This document shows, piece by piece, positions 19,262 through 27,691 of a stretch of DNA of 64,000 nt. Positions within the stretch are counted from its first letter, which is position 1. Every line of letters starts with the position of its first letter. The stretch is from Sulfitobacter sp. 20_GPM-1509m. Its GTDB lineage: Bacteria; Pseudomonadota; Alphaproteobacteria; Rhodobacterales; Rhodobacteraceae. Location: the NCBI RefSeq assembly GCF_000620505.1, contig NZ_JIBC01000005.1, positions 496,001 through 560,000 on the forward strand. Reading direction: 5' to 3'. Below the pieces are notes generated by a model, which saw nothing but the letters and a program-made list of their open reading frames with translations, did not search any database and was not told the DNA's origin. The translations under genes were made by a program, and so were the position numbers.

Positions 19262-19730
19262 GAAACTCTCCTCAGGTATTGATTTCAATTTAACCAAACC
19301 GACGATTCGATGCAATGTAAATGTTACCGATGTTGGTGCTTGTGGTAATTTTCGTAACGTATCGAGGCGCGAAGCAATCGCGCTCCTGCTGCACCAATCT
19401 TAAGTTGGCGCTATCATGGGTGTCGAATGCCATGCGAAAGCGACTCGAACTTGCGGATCTTCTGAATCTTGTCGGAAGGCCATGCCACACAATGCCGACC
19501 CAACTGCCAAGCATTTCCGACCCAGCCGGACCGTCGCCGCTATCCGTACGAAGGTCCGGCGAACGGAAAAAGCTGCCATCGGTCGACTTGCGCCCGCGGA
19601 CTGTAGGACTACTTTGGGGTAGAGCGTGAAAGGCTAAAACCCGATGAAGTCTGCGGACCGAACCATCTGAATAACTCCCTGTGCGAAAGTTCAGGGGAAA
19701 TAGCGCGCTGCCACCGGCGGTCGCGGTTAG
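19262..19730. other. Intergenic region with no recognisable gene
   Basis: These 469 bases lie between the divergently transcribed thiolase and catB genes. They must hold the promoter of the paa operon and probably that of catB. I see a TTACC/GGTAA inverted repeat at 19335-19359, near where the paa promoter should be. An open frame on the minus strand spans most of the region, but its translation is rich in Arg and Ser, matches nothing I know and has no ribosome site. I read the stretch as regulatory plus decayed sequence. Confidence 0.5.
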
Positions 19731-19750
19731 CTTGTGTATGCGAACACAAG
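19731..19750. promoter_or_regulatory. Inverted repeat upstream of catB
   Basis: CTTGTGT at 19731-19737 and ACACAAG at 19744-19750 form a perfect 7-bp dyad with a 6-base centre, ending 22 bases before the catB ATG. It could be an operator or a small hairpin in the leader. No matching regulator gene is adjacent. Confidence 0.45.
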
Positions 19751-19772
19751 CCATTCATTCAGAGGTTTGAAA

Positions 19773-20408
19773 ATGCAAAACTACTTCGAGAGCCCTTTCC
19801 GGGGCATCACCTTGGACAAACAGGTCACCAACCCCAACATTCTGGTCGGACGGTTCAGCTACTACTCAGGCTACTATCATGGCCATAGCTTTGACGACTG
19901 TGCTCGCTATCTGTCGCCAGACGAGGGCGTTGACCGCTTGTTAATCGGGAGCTTCTGCTCGATAGGTTCCGGCGCCACCTTCATCATGGCGGGAAATCAG
20001 GGCCATAGATACGACTGGGTTAGCACGTTTCCATTCTACTGGATGTCCGACGTGCCCGCATTCAAAGGCGCTGAGAACGGTTTCCGTCCAGCCGGTGATA
20101 CGGTCATCGGCAATGACGTGTGGATTGGCTCTGAAGCCATCGTCATGCCTGGCGTCAAGATCGGCGACGGTGCCGTCATCGGAACGCGCGCCATGGTGAC
20201 GAGGGATGTAGAGCCCTACTCCATCGTCGGTGGGCACCCGGCCAAGGAAATCCGTAAGCGGTTTGATGATGGTTTAGTCGATCTTCTGCTCGAACTGCGG
20301 TGGTGGGAGTGGTCAGAAGACCACCTGAATGACGCGATGCCGCTTCTAACCAGTGGCAACATTGAAGCGCTACACGCGCACTGGGATACCCATATCCGCA
20401 AACGCTAA
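19773..20408 (+). CDS. catB: Type B (CatB-like) chloramphenicol/xenobiotic acetyltransferase
   Basis: A 211-aa left-handed beta-helix acetyltransferase. It opens '[12 protein letters not shown]' and has '[20 protein letters not shown]', the catalytic-His block '[17 protein letters not shown]', hexapeptide repeats around '[20 protein letters not shown]', and '[13 protein letters not shown]'. These are signatures of the xenobiotic acetyltransferase (CatB) family, which acetylates chloramphenicol with acetyl-CoA. The ATG at 19773 gives the family length. The gene stands alone, close to but outside the tRNA-Leu element. Whether it confers resistance here is not known; chromosomal homologues are sometimes weak or act on other substrates. 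Confidence 0.88.
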   Translation: MQNYFESPFRGITLDKQVTNPNILVGRFSYYSGYYHGHSFDDCARYLSPDEGVDRLLIGSFCSIGSGATFIMAGNQGHRYDWVSTFPFYWMSDVPAFKGAENGFRPAGDTVIGNDVWIGSEAIVMPGVKIGDGAVIGTRAMVTRDVEPYSIVGGHPAKEIRKRFDDGLVDLLLELRWWEWSEDHLNDAMPLLTSGNIEALHAHWDTHIRKR

Positions 20409-20414
20409 ACCTAC

Positions 20415-20443
20415 GCGCGCGCCATCAAACTTTTGGCGCGCGC
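20415..20443 (+). terminator. Strong GC hairpin downstream of catB
   Basis: GCGCGCGCC at 20415-20423 pairs perfectly with GGCGCGCGC at 20435-20443, leaving an 11-base loop. It begins 7 bases after the catB stop. There is no clear T-run after it, so it may stop transcription weakly or mainly protect the mRNA end. Confidence 0.5.
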
Positions 20444-20643
20444 AACTGACCGCTTTGGGCTCTTTTGCTGACCTTCGCGGCACTAAGCACAAGCGACCGT
20501 TTTCCTGAATCGCACGCGATTTGGGTCAGCGGTCTAACACAAAAGTCGCTTTTGCTTGGCATCTGACAATGGGAATTATCAATGTCTGGCGGGGTGTTGG
20601 AGTGCGCGAGACGCGCGCAATGCGCAGCGCAGAACGTACAAAT

Positions 20644-20665
20644 AACACGCTGAAATCAGCGTGTT
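20644..20665 (-). terminator. Probable original terminator of tRNA-Leu, now separated from it
   Basis: AACACGCTGA (20644-20653) and TCAGCGTGTT (20656-20665) form a perfect 10-bp stem. On the minus strand it is followed by ATTTGT. It lies 18 bases beyond the left direct repeat of the element. Without the insertion it would lie 27 bases downstream of the tRNA-Leu 3' end, which is where a tRNA terminator belongs. Confidence 0.55.
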
Positions 20666-20683
20666 CGTGCAGTTTTGATTGTC

Positions 20684-20707
20684 GGGAAAAATGGTGCCCA
20701 GAAGAGG
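20684..20707. repeat. Left attachment-site repeat (3' end of tRNA-Leu)
   Basis: A 24-base sequence, identical to 36477-36500. It contains the last 16 bases of the tRNA-Leu gene, including CCA, and eight bases of flank. It ends abruptly in sequence unrelated to a tRNA. This is the usual scar of site-specific integration into a tRNA 3' end. The integrase starts 163 bases inward. Confidence 0.88.
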
Positions 20708-20849
20708 CATCTAATCACTGTATGTAGATGTTTTAAGTCGTCCGAATATGACCGGCCTGCAGCGCAGGATTTGATCCCACCCCTTTTTAATATAGCCGAA
20801 ACTGCATTGCACTGTTTGAATCTGTCCGATACTGTTCACCACATCATGC

Positions 20850-20869
20850 GGGGGACCGGAAGGGGGACC
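20850..20869. repeat. Tandem GGGGGACC motif at the left end (possible integrase arm site)
   Basis: GGGGGACC occurs at 20850-20857 and 20862-20869, a 12-base period, directly before the integrase ATG. A near-identical pair with the same period (GGGGGGCC) is at 36410-36429 inside the right end. Matching short repeats at both ends of an element are what arm-type integrase sites look like. The left pair also overlaps the integrase ribosome-binding region. Confidence 0.5.
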
Positions 20870-20870
20870 G

Positions 20871-22076
20871 ATGCCGACCATATCGAACAGGCTTTCTCCA
20901 GCGTCTTTGGACAGCTTGCCTGCGGGGCGGCACGCGGATGGCGATGGACTGTGGCTCTATAAGCGCGACAGCGGCAGCGCCAAGTGGGTGCTGCGTGTGT
21001 TTGTCTACGGATCGCGCAAAGAAATGGGGCTGGGTGCCTACAAGCCGAAGGGACGTGGCGTAAGTTTGAGCGCGGCGAGAAAGGAAGCCGCGAAGTGGCG
21101 GGCCGTGACCGCCTCTGGCCTGAATCCAATTACAGAACGCGACAGACTTAGACGAGAAGCTGAGCGTAACCTGCATAGTCTCAAGGATGTGACCGCTGAT
21201 GCCTTCGAGAGCCGCAAGGCGGAGCTTAAGGGTGATGGAAAAGCTGGCCGATGGCTTTCGCCCCTTGAGCAGCACATATTGCCAAAGCTGGGCCGGGTTC
21301 CCGTTTCGGAAATTACACAGGTCGAGATCAGAAATGCCTTGGCCCCGATATGGCACACCAAGGCAGATACAGCGCGCAAGGCAATGAACCGCATTGGTTT
21401 GGTTCTCAAGCACGCGGCAGCTCTCGGACTGGACGTTGATTTGCAAGCGACGGACAAGGCTCGCGCGCTCTTGGGCAAGTCTCGGCACAGGCCCAGCAGC
21501 ATCCCTTCTATGCCCTGGCAAGAAGTGCCGACGTTCTACGCGACGCTTGACGATGGTGGGGCTACTCACTTAGCCCTGCGGCTGCTGATCCTCACGGGGT
21601 TAAGATCCGCGCCAGTACGCTTTGCCCACGTCGATCAATTTGACGATGACCTGTGGACCGTACCGGGCGAAATCATGAAAGGTAGGCGAGACCAAACCCC
21701 GGACTTCAGGGTTCCGCTATCAACTGATGCGATTGAGACAATCGAAAGCGCAAGGCTGATTGCGCGTGATGGCTACCTTTTCCCCAGCATCAGGAAGGGT
21801 GTGATCTCAGATGCTACCATGAGCGCCTATATGAAGCGCAAGAAACTGGATACCCGCCCGCATGGATTCAGATCATCATTCAGAAACTGGGCAGAGGAAG
21901 TGGCGGGCGCTACCGAATTGGTCGCCGAAACCTCTCTTGCGCATGTCGTTGGCGGAGCCGTACAGCGCGCCTATCGAACGACAGATGTATTGGAGAAACG
22001 CAGGGCACTGATGCAGCGCTGGGCCGATCACGTTGCCGGAAGGTCGGGAAAAGTCCTAGATATGGTGGCCACATGA
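20871..22076 (+). CDS. int: Tyrosine-type site-specific integrase (P4-like)
   Basis: A 401-aa recombinase. The N-terminal DUF4102-like domain (about 1-90) contains 'LPAGRHADGDGLWLYKRDSG' and 'RVFVYGSRKEMGLGAYKPKG'. The catalytic domain has the first arginine in 'LILTGLRSAPVR', the HxxR box in 'RPHGFRSSFRNWAEE', a later histidine in 'LAHVVGGAVQRAYR', and the nucleophilic tyrosine just after it. All key residues are present, so it is probably active. It lies 187 bases inside the left repeat and should catalyse recombination at the tRNA-Leu 3' end. The stop overlaps the next start (ATGA). Confidence 0.95.
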   Translation: MPTISNRLSPASLDSLPAGRHADGDGLWLYKRDSGSAKWVLRVFVYGSRKEMGLGAYKPKGRGVSLSAARKEAAKWRAVTASGLNPITERDRLRREAERNLHSLKDVTADAFESRKAELKGDGKAGRWLSPLEQHILPKLGRVPVSEITQVEIRNALAPIWHTKADTARKAMNRIGLVLKHAAALGLDVDLQATDKARALLGKSRHRPSSIPSMPWQEVPTFYATLDDGGATHLALRLLILTGLRSAPVRFAHVDQFDDDLWTVPGEIMKGRRDQTPDFRVPLSTDAIETIESARLIARDGYLFPSIRKGVISDATMSAYMKRKKLDTRPHGFRSSFRNWAEEVAGATELVAETSLAHVVGGAVQRAYRTTDVLEKRRALMQRWADHVAGRSGKVLDMVAT

Positions 22077-22705
22077 GAGCATTTGTGCCGCCGGGATGCG
22101 TAAGCTGCGATGACGTATTGAATGAGATTTACGCCAAAGAGTTCGGCAACACCAAGAGAGTGCCTTGCGGGCACTGGGCACTGCCATTTTACAAAGGAAT
22201 CAATGTATCTGCATCAGAATTTCAGGTACAGCGATACCTTAAGGCATTACACATTCTGCAGGGCCAATTGTATACTGGCCATCGTGTTGCCTGCTATGTG
22301 TGCTGCAACGGGATAGTCGCTTTGGATGCTGCTATTTTCGCTCTTGATGGCGCGACAAAATGCCTTGCAAAAGGGGAAATTCATCCCCGTGGGTGGGCAC
22401 CGGATGCTGGACATACCACGCTATTTATTCGCAGCGGCTTAGTCGCCCTGCCTGCATCCGATAGCCTGCCAGCAAAACGGAAAGGGGGGAGAACCCGTAA
22501 GCAGGAACGCGCTTTGGTCGCCTACGATGAGATATACCCAAGGGGCCATGAGAACACGAGAGATACACGAGAGATAGTTGCTCGCCGGGTTGGCGCGCAA
22601 GCGGGGGTATCAGTATCCTTTGACACGATAGATAAAGCGCTGAAATCGAGGCAAAAAGAAGCAGAATTAACAAGTAAAACCGATGTAAAACCCACGCAAA
22701 ACTAA
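22073..22705 (+). CDS. Unknown protein coupled to the integrase
   Basis: A 210-aa protein whose ATG overlaps the integrase stop. I do not recognise the family. The N-terminal part is Cys-rich ('PPGCVSCDDVLNEIYAKEFG', 'ACYVCCNGIVALDAA'), without a clean zinc-finger spacing. The last 60 residues are basic and hydrophilic and contain 'REIVARRVGAQAGVSVSFDT', which looks like a helix-turn-helix or coiled region. Coupling suggests a role with integration or excision, or simple co-expression. Confidence 0.6.
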   Translation: MRAFVPPGCVSCDDVLNEIYAKEFGNTKRVPCGHWALPFYKGINVSASEFQVQRYLKALHILQGQLYTGHRVACYVCCNGIVALDAAIFALDGATKCLAKGEIHPRGWAPDAGHTTLFIRSGLVALPASDSLPAKRKGGRTRKQERALVAYDEIYPRGHENTRDTREIVARRVGAQAGVSVSFDTIDKALKSRQKEAELTSKTDVKPTQN

Positions 22706-22789
22706 AATCGCGTTTTACGTGGTATCGCGCCAATTGTGACGCAAGTCGCATTCGTACAGGTTCGGGTCATTCTAGCAATTTAGCACAGG

Positions 22790-23002
22790 ATGGCCCCAAT
22801 GACCCAACACAGCACAGTCCCCGCAAACGACAGATTTATCACCCTGCAGCAGCTACGTGACAAGCTGGCAGGGCGCGCCCGTTCCAGCATCTATTTGGAT
22901 ATTGAGAACAACCGACTGCCTAAGCCAATGAAGCTGGGCGGCACCCTGTATTGGAGTGAGAACGCCGTCAACGCCGCGATGGCAGAACTCCAAGCCGCCT
23001 AA
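22790..23002 (+). CDS. AlpA/MerR-like excisionase-type DNA-binding protein
   Basis: A 70-aa protein with the AlpA pattern: 'FITLQQLRDKLAGRARSSIY' gives the winged-helix recognition region, and 'NNRLPKPMKLGGTLYWSENA' the conserved wing and 'WxxxxV' end. AlpA proteins regulate integrase genes or act in excision in P4-like elements. A second ATG at 22799 has a better placed AGGATGG and may be the true start. It opens a set of small early genes. Confidence 0.85.
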   Translation: MAPMTQHSTVPANDRFITLQQLRDKLAGRARSSIYLDIENNRLPKPMKLGGTLYWSENAVNAAMAELQAA

Positions 23003-23123
23003 AAGAAAACCCCCACCCGCAAGGCGATGCAGGCAGAGGGCAATTTCTTTTCGTGGGTCCGGCAAGACACACACAGGATATCCCAAAGCTGTACGCCTTT
23101 CAATCCTGAAAGGAACGCGGAAA

Positions 23124-23486
23124 ATGACCAACCAAACCAATATCACTACCGACACCCCGCCGCCGAACTCCCAGCGCAATATGAGCTGGGATGACTTCCC
23201 GCAGGCTCAATCCGCCGAAACATTTGAACTCGTGTCGCCCTCTGGTGAAATCCACAATATCACTTTGGAAAAAGGCACCCTCAGGGTTTTTAAGGCCCTT
23301 GTGAATGGGCCTCTCTACGCGGCCAGCCCCGTCCGGATTAGCGACCGCATCTTGATCCTGAAGCAAGACCATGGCGTCAATATCCAAACCCTCATGTTCA
23401 GCAATGACCGTGTGACGGGACGGCAGCGCTTCGGCGTCTACGTACTGATGGACACAGCACGCCGCCTGAACGGGGGTGCGGCTTGA
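23124..23486 (+). CDS. Winged-helix-like small protein
   Basis: A 120-aa protein starting at the ATG at 23124, 8 bases after an AAAGGAA Shine-Dalgarno. The second half, 'LEKGTLRVFKALVNGPLYAA' to 'DTARRLNGG', has the length and pattern of the winged-helix modules common in alphaproteobacterial prophages, with 'KQDHGVNIQTLMFSNDR' as a possible recognition region. DNA binding is inferred. It lies between AlpA and the PC4-like gene. Confidence 0.65.
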   Translation: MTNQTNITTDTPPPNSQRNMSWDDFPQAQSAETFELVSPSGEIHNITLEKGTLRVFKALVNGPLYAASPVRISDRILILKQDHGVNIQTLMFSNDRVTGRQRFGVYVLMDTARRLNGGAA

Positions 23487-23488
23487 TC

Positions 23489-23590
23489 ATGGCCCTCAAA
23501 ATCCAGATTGCCCGCCTGCAGCGCCTCTACGGCATGTCTGTCACCCAAGCCCGCCTTGTCGCCGGTCTGCACTACGGGGAGAGCGCATAA
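23489..23590 (+). CDS. Small 33-aa peptide
   Basis: ATG at 23489 to TAA at 23588-23590. The product starts 'MALKIQIARLQRLYG' and ends 'ARLVAGLHYGESA'. The start is 2 bases after the preceding stop and the stop overlaps the next ATG by one base (TAATG). This tight packing suggests it is translated. The middle could form a short helix. Function unknown. Confidence 0.55.
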   Translation: MALKIQIARLQRLYGMSVTQARLVAGLHYGESA

Positions 23591-23796
23591 TGGCAGACAT
23601 CGTCAAGAACGGACGCGAGATCATCCGCGTCACCCGTGACGACTTCAAAGGTCACGACATGGTCAACGTCCGCGTCTTCTTCGACGCGGGCGATGGCGAG
23701 ATGAAACCCGGCAAACAGGGGGTCGCGTTCCGCGCGGCCCTGCTGCCCGACGTGCTGAACGCATTAAGCCAGTGCGCGGAGGTCGAGGCCCAGTGA
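23590..23796 (+). CDS. PC4/YdbC-like single-stranded DNA-binding protein
   Basis: A 68-aa protein matching the transcriptional coactivator PC4 fold. 'REIIRVTRDDFKGHDMVNVR' followed by 'GDGEMKPGKQGVAFRAALLP' is the standard strand pattern with the 'KPGKxG' turn. PC4-like proteins bind single-stranded or melted DNA as dimers. In phages and satellites they accompany replication genes. It is overlapped by the next gene (GTGA). Confidence 0.8.
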   Translation: MADIVKNGREIIRVTRDDFKGHDMVNVRVFFDAGDGEMKPGKQGVAFRAALLPDVLNALSQCAEVEAQ

Positions 23797-24623
23797 CAAA
23801 AACCTTCGCCCAAATCGAAACAACATTGCCGCACTCAAGGAAGCTGCGGCAGCTCAACCACGGACAAAGGTGGGCGTATCTATGCGCCCATCTTACACCG
23901 CTTGGCGGCTTCATCGGTCTGTTCCGGTATCCCAGGGCGGTCTGGGCTGATGATGCTGACCTCTCGGCGTCAGAGCTTGATGTCGCGATCCAGAAGATGG
24001 CTGACATTGGCCTGCTATCTTTCGATCACGACGAAGACTTTGTACGTATCCACAGTTGGTTTCTCAAAAAGAACGCGCCGGAGAACGCCAGCCGCATGGC
24101 GTCGATTGCTGCGGACTATGCGGACCTCGATGCACCCGATGAATTGATCCTGACATCGGCGGCAGAGTTCACCGTCGGCGCGCTCAAACGGGCACAGCGG
24201 TGGAAGCCTGACAGCGTCGAGTGGGCGAAACTCCGAGACGTGTTCAAGCCGTTCTTGGCCACGATGCGCCACAACTTCGAAGACGACTTTCATGCGGCGC
24301 TTGCAGACCAACTTGTCGGGCAAAACCGCGCAGTCAGGGTCGAGTTGTGCGCCCTCATGCCCTCGTTGCAACACCACCTTGAGGCACCCTGCCCCCACCC
24401 TGCCCACACCGTGGGGGCACACGACACTAAGACGAGACGACACTTAGACGAAACTGAAACGAGAAAAGACGAAAACTACACGGACCAAAATTCGAGCGAA
24501 AACGTCCAACCCTTCACGTCTCTCAGCTTTGCAGAGGTTGGCAGTGCTGAGAAAGGAACAAAGACGCAAGGACCACGCACCCAAACCATCGAAGCGGCAA
24601 GACGCATAGGAGCAATCCCATGA
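23793..24623 (+). CDS. Phage replication-like protein with N-terminal winged helix
   Basis: A 276-aa protein from a GTG at 23793 that overlaps the PC4 stop. The N-terminal 110 residues, including 'IETTLPHSRKLRQLNHGQRW', 'LGGFIGLFRYPRAVWADDAD' and 'DEDFVRIHSWFLKKNAPENA', resemble the winged-helix domain of phage replication-initiation or replisome organiser proteins. The rest is hydrophilic and rich in Thr/Asp/Glu after residue 200. No helicase or primase motif is visible, so a host or helper replisome would be needed. Family call is moderate; the exact role is inference from fold and neighbours. Confidence 0.6.
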   Translation: MTKTFAQIETTLPHSRKLRQLNHGQRWAYLCAHLTPLGGFIGLFRYPRAVWADDADLSASELDVAIQKMADIGLLSFDHDEDFVRIHSWFLKKNAPENASRMASIAADYADLDAPDELILTSAAEFTVGALKRAQRWKPDSVEWAKLRDVFKPFLATMRHNFEDDFHAALADQLVGQNRAVRVELCALMPSLQHHLEAPCPHPAHTVGAHDTKTRRHLDETETRKDENYTDQNSSENVQPFTSLSFAEVGSAEKGTKTQGPRTQTIEAARRIGAIP

Positions 24624-24654
24624 TCCGAGGACCTTACCAGCAGGAGAACGAGCA

Positions 24655-25089
24655 ATGAGCCGCAACAACGGAACGACAACGGAAGGTCGCAACGCAGACG
24701 GCACCTTTGCGCCGGGCAACCCAGGACGGCCAAGGGGAGCACGCCACAAGGTCACTGAAGCCGTTCAGGCGCTGTTGGACGGCCAGACCGAAGCGCTGAC
24801 CCAAAAAGCCATCGACAGAGCCTTAGAGGGCGATGTGACGGCGCTGCGCCTCTGCCTGGATCGGATCGCACCGGCACGCAAAGACGCTTCGGTATCGTTC
24901 GAGCTGCCAGACATCGAAACGATGGACGACGCAGCCAACGCCGCGCGGGCCATTCTGAGAGCCGTTGCAGACGGAGAGGTTACCCCCCTCGAAGCGGCGT
25001 CAGTCATGGCCGTGGTGGAGCAGTTCCGCCGCACCTTGGAAACCACCGAAATTGAACGCCGCATCACGGCATTGGAGGCAAGCAAATGA
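24655..25089 (+). CDS. DUF5681 domain protein
   Basis: A 144-aa protein with the DUF5681 N-terminal signature 'GRNADGTFAPGNPGRPRGAR' (about residues 11-30), a basic glycine-rich stretch, then a helical region. Such proteins are common in phages and islands and often precede terminase genes; some have been annotated as small-terminase-like. Here no large terminase follows. A strong AGGAGAA lies before the ATG. Its stop overlaps the next start by 4 bases. Confidence 0.75.
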   Translation: MSRNNGTTTEGRNADGTFAPGNPGRPRGARHKVTEAVQALLDGQTEALTQKAIDRALEGDVTALRLCLDRIAPARKDASVSFELPDIETMDDAANAARAILRAVADGEVTPLEAASVMAVVEQFRRTLETTEIERRITALEASK

Positions 25090-25406
25090 ACATCAAACGA
25101 CGCTTAGAGGCGATGGAGCAAAAGCTGGGAGGTTCAGACTACCTCATCGTGTTCTTTCGAACTGTTTTCGAAGCCAAAGGTGGCGGAATTGATGGCGAGA
25201 TTTGGAATGCCTCGATTGTAACCGGCCCTCACGCTGGCGCTTTCGTGAAACGTCAGAACACCGAGGCATTCGAAGACTTTGAAGCCCGCTGTATCGCTGT
25301 GTCTCAAGGAGAGATTGGCCCTGAGGAGAGAGGAATTCCAGAAACCACACAAGCGGAAACCCCAAATTCACTTGCCGACCACATCAACCAATCAGTAACA
25401 GAATAA
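25086..25406 (+). CDS. Unknown small protein following the DUF5681 gene
   Basis: A 106-aa acidic protein that starts 'MNIKRRLEAMEQKLGGSDY'. The N-terminal helix may form a short coiled coil. 'YLIVFFRTVFEAKGGGIDG' follows as a possible beta strand pair. I do not recognise a function. Its ATG overlaps the DUF5681 stop (ATGA), and it ends 13 bases before the ejection-like gene, so all three are likely co-expressed. Confidence 0.55.
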   Translation: MNIKRRLEAMEQKLGGSDYLIVFFRTVFEAKGGGIDGEIWNASIVTGPHAGAFVKRQNTEAFEDFEARCIAVSQGEIGPEERGIPETTQAETPNSLADHINQSVTE

Positions 25407-25419
25407 AGGCGAAAACAAC

Positions 25420-27690
25420 ATGACACCCGAACAACGAGCAGCAATCAAACAAGCGCACCCCCGCAGGGCCGTTGCAAATGCACAGGAGCGACGCCGTGCG
25501 ACTCAAGGCATAACACCAGAGCAACAGGCCGCAATCCGCAGGGCGCAGCAACGCGTGGCCATTCAGCGCGCACAGGCTTCACTTGATGGCGGGCAGGCAA
25601 GCCGACAGATGAATGAGCAAGAAAAGCTGCGTCTGATAGCCCGCGCCCGCGCCAGAGCGGCAGCAACGTCGAGTGATCAGACTGGCCAAACAACAGCGGA
25701 GCCTGCGCAAGAGCGTGGTTTCGGTGCGGCCCTCTATGACAACGTGATCGGTAATCCCGACGACGGCGTGACTTCCTACGGCGAACAGATTGGTACGTGG
25801 CTGAACCGTGGCGGCGAAAGCATGACGCTTGGCCTCGGTGGAGATGAATTTTCAGCGGCAGTTTACGCTCCAGCAAAGCGCGCCTTGGCGGCAACCGGCC
25901 TTGGTGGAGATGCAGATGCCTCATACGAGAGCGAACGCGACCGCTTTCGTGCCAATGAAGAAGGCATGTCGGGCCTTGGTAAGTTTTCGGCGGACGTGAC
26001 CGGCGGTGTTGTCCCGGCCCTTCTTGGGCTTGGAGTTGTTAAAGCGGCCCCTACAATTTGGGGTGCAATTGGGCGTGGCGCGGCTCTTGGTGGGGGCGCT
26101 GGTGGCACACAAGGCTTCATGGAAGGCGAAGGTGGCATTTCTGATCGGGCGGTCTCGGGTGGTATCGGGGCAGGTGCTGGGGCAGTGGTTGGAGGTGCTA
26201 TCCCTCCAGTGGCTGCATTCGGCAAGCAAGTTTATCGCACTGCTCAAGGTGCCTCGCGGAATTCCCGCCTTGGCCGAGAAATAGGAAAGCAGTTTGGCGT
26301 TTCGCCAGAGGCTGGCCGCGTGGTGTCTCGTCTGGTGGGCGAAGAAAACCCCGCCGCGATGCAGGACGCGATCCGCCGTGCTGGCCCCGATGCGATGCTG
26401 GCCGACGCCTCCCCCAATATGTCGGGAATGCTGGACGCATCCATGCGGAACCCCGCGCCAGGCGCTGCCCTCGCGCGCACCCGTGTTGATGATCGGGCGG
26501 CGAATGCATCCTATGGCGTGATCGACGCGCTTACAGGTGGCAAGAGCGGCCCTCGTATGCCTCCAGTCGCCACACAGCGGGCAATGGGCGCAGCGGCGCG
26601 CGGCAAGGTTCATCCGCTCTATGAGAAGGCCTACAACACCGCAATCGACTATTCGGCACCACAGGGGCGCGCAATCGAGGATATCGTGTCGCGTATCCCC
26701 GCAGGGAAGGCACAGAAGGCTATCCAGAGCGCATCCGAGCGCATGGCCTATGACGGCCTGCCCAATGCCCAGATCATGGCCTCTATCGGCGATAATGGCA
26801 AAGTAGTCTTCTCGGAAATGCCAAACGTCATGCAGCTGGATTACATCAAGCGCGCATTTGATGAAATCGCAGAGGACGGCAAGGACGCTGTGACCGGCAA
26901 ACTGTCCAGCGATGGCGCGTTCGCAGCCCGCATTGCCAAGGATTTGCGCGAAGCGGTGAAAGAAGCGGTGCCGGAATATGGTGAAGCCCTGAGCGCCGCA
27001 TCTACGGACATTCGTAGCCGCGCGGCAGTTCGTGCCGGTCAGTCACTTCTCAGGCCGCAAACGACCGTAGAGGACGCCGCCGAAGCTATCGCGGATGCAA
27101 CGCCCGCTGAACTGCGGGCCATGCGTGAGGGCGTGCTGGGACAGGTCGATCACATCATGGGCAATGTCCGCTCTGTAGCGTCTGACCAGAATGTGGACGC
27201 GCGGGAAGCCATGAAGGTTTACAGCGAACTTTCCAGCCGCAACGCGCAAGCCAAATTGCGGGCGCTTTTCGGGGATGAATACCCCGCTATCAAGGAGCAG
27301 ATGGATCAGGCGGGTTCTGCCTTGGGGCTTCGCGCCCGCGTGGCCGGTAACAGCGCCACACAGCCCCGTCAGGCCGCACAGCAGATGGTTGACGAGGAAG
27401 TGGCCCCCGGCGTGGTTCGAAGCCTCCAGCCCCTCGCCAGCGCGCGTCAGATTGGGCAGCGGGCACTTGGATCTGATCCGGCGTCGGTATCGCGGCTGTC
27501 TGGTGATGTTCAGGCCGAACTGGCTGACCTTTTGTCCCGACCCGGCGCAAGCGAAGCTATGAGCTCTGTGGTGCGGGCTTTGACAAACAACCCGCTTCCG
27601 GCCAATGCGGGCCAAGCCACCTCAAACGCCATCACCGGCATGGGCTTCACGACACTGCCCCTTATCACCGAGCGGGCAAAAGGTTGGTGA
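25420..27690 (+). CDS. Internal-virion / DNA-ejection-like phage protein
   Basis: A 756-aa protein. Residues 1-90 are Gln/Arg/Ala-rich and helical. About 195-265 is a long Gly/Ala-rich hydrophobic stretch ('GGVVPALLGLGVVKAAPTIW', 'AISGAGAGAVVGGA'-like), suited to insertion in a membrane. The remainder is helical, with 'DAIRRAGPDAMLADASPNMS' and 'NPAPGAALARTRVDDRA', patterns I associate with large internal virion proteins of alphaproteobacterial podoviruses. Such proteins are packaged and help DNA cross the envelope. No portal or capsid gene is near, so this is an orphan. The family call is by pattern only. Confidence 0.6.
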   Translation: MTPEQRAAIKQAHPRRAVANAQERRRATQGITPEQQAAIRRAQQRVAIQRAQASLDGGQASRQMNEQEKLRLIARARARAAATSSDQTGQTTAEPAQERGFGAALYDNVIGNPDDGVTSYGEQIGTWLNRGGESMTLGLGGDEFSAAVYAPAKRALAATGLGGDADASYESERDRFRANEEGMSGLGKFSADVTGGVVPALLGLGVVKAAPTIWGAIGRGAALGGGAGGTQGFMEGEGGISDRAVSGGIGAGAGAVVGGAIPPVAAFGKQVYRTAQGASRNSRLGREIGKQFGVSPEAGRVVSRLVGEENPAAMQDAIRRAGPDAMLADASPNMSGMLDASMRNPAPGAALARTRVDDRAANASYGVIDALTGGKSGPRMPPVATQRAMGAAARGKVHPLYEKAYNTAIDYSAPQGRAIEDIVSRIPAGKAQKAIQSASERMAYDGLPNAQIMASIGDNGKVVFSEMPNVMQLDYIKRAFDEIAEDGKDAVTGKLSSDGAFAARIAKDLREAVKEAVPEYGEALSAASTDIRSRAAVRAGQSLLRPQTTVEDAAEAIADATPAELRAMREGVLGQVDHIMGNVRSVASDQNVDAREAMKVYSELSSRNAQAKLRALFGDEYPAIKEQMDQAGSALGLRARVAGNSATQPRQAAQQMVDEEVAPGVVRSLQPLASARQIGQRALGSDPASVSRLSGDVQAELADLLSRPGASEAMSSVVRALTNNPLPANAGQATSNAITGMGFTTLPLITERAKGW

Positions 27691-27691
27691 C

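Noticed and set aside
19290-19754. Minus-strand frame of 154 codons between the thiolase and catB
   Set aside because: Composition is Arg/Ser-rich, no ribosome site, no known family, and it would cover both promoters.
20521-20727. Plus-strand frame of 68 codons that crosses the left attachment repeat
   Set aside because: It runs through the tRNA-derived repeat and the terminator hairpin, so it is chance coding.
22706-22789. Possible replication origin between the unknown gene and AlpA
   Set aside because: No iterons or A+T-rich repeats that I can point to; only 84 bases.
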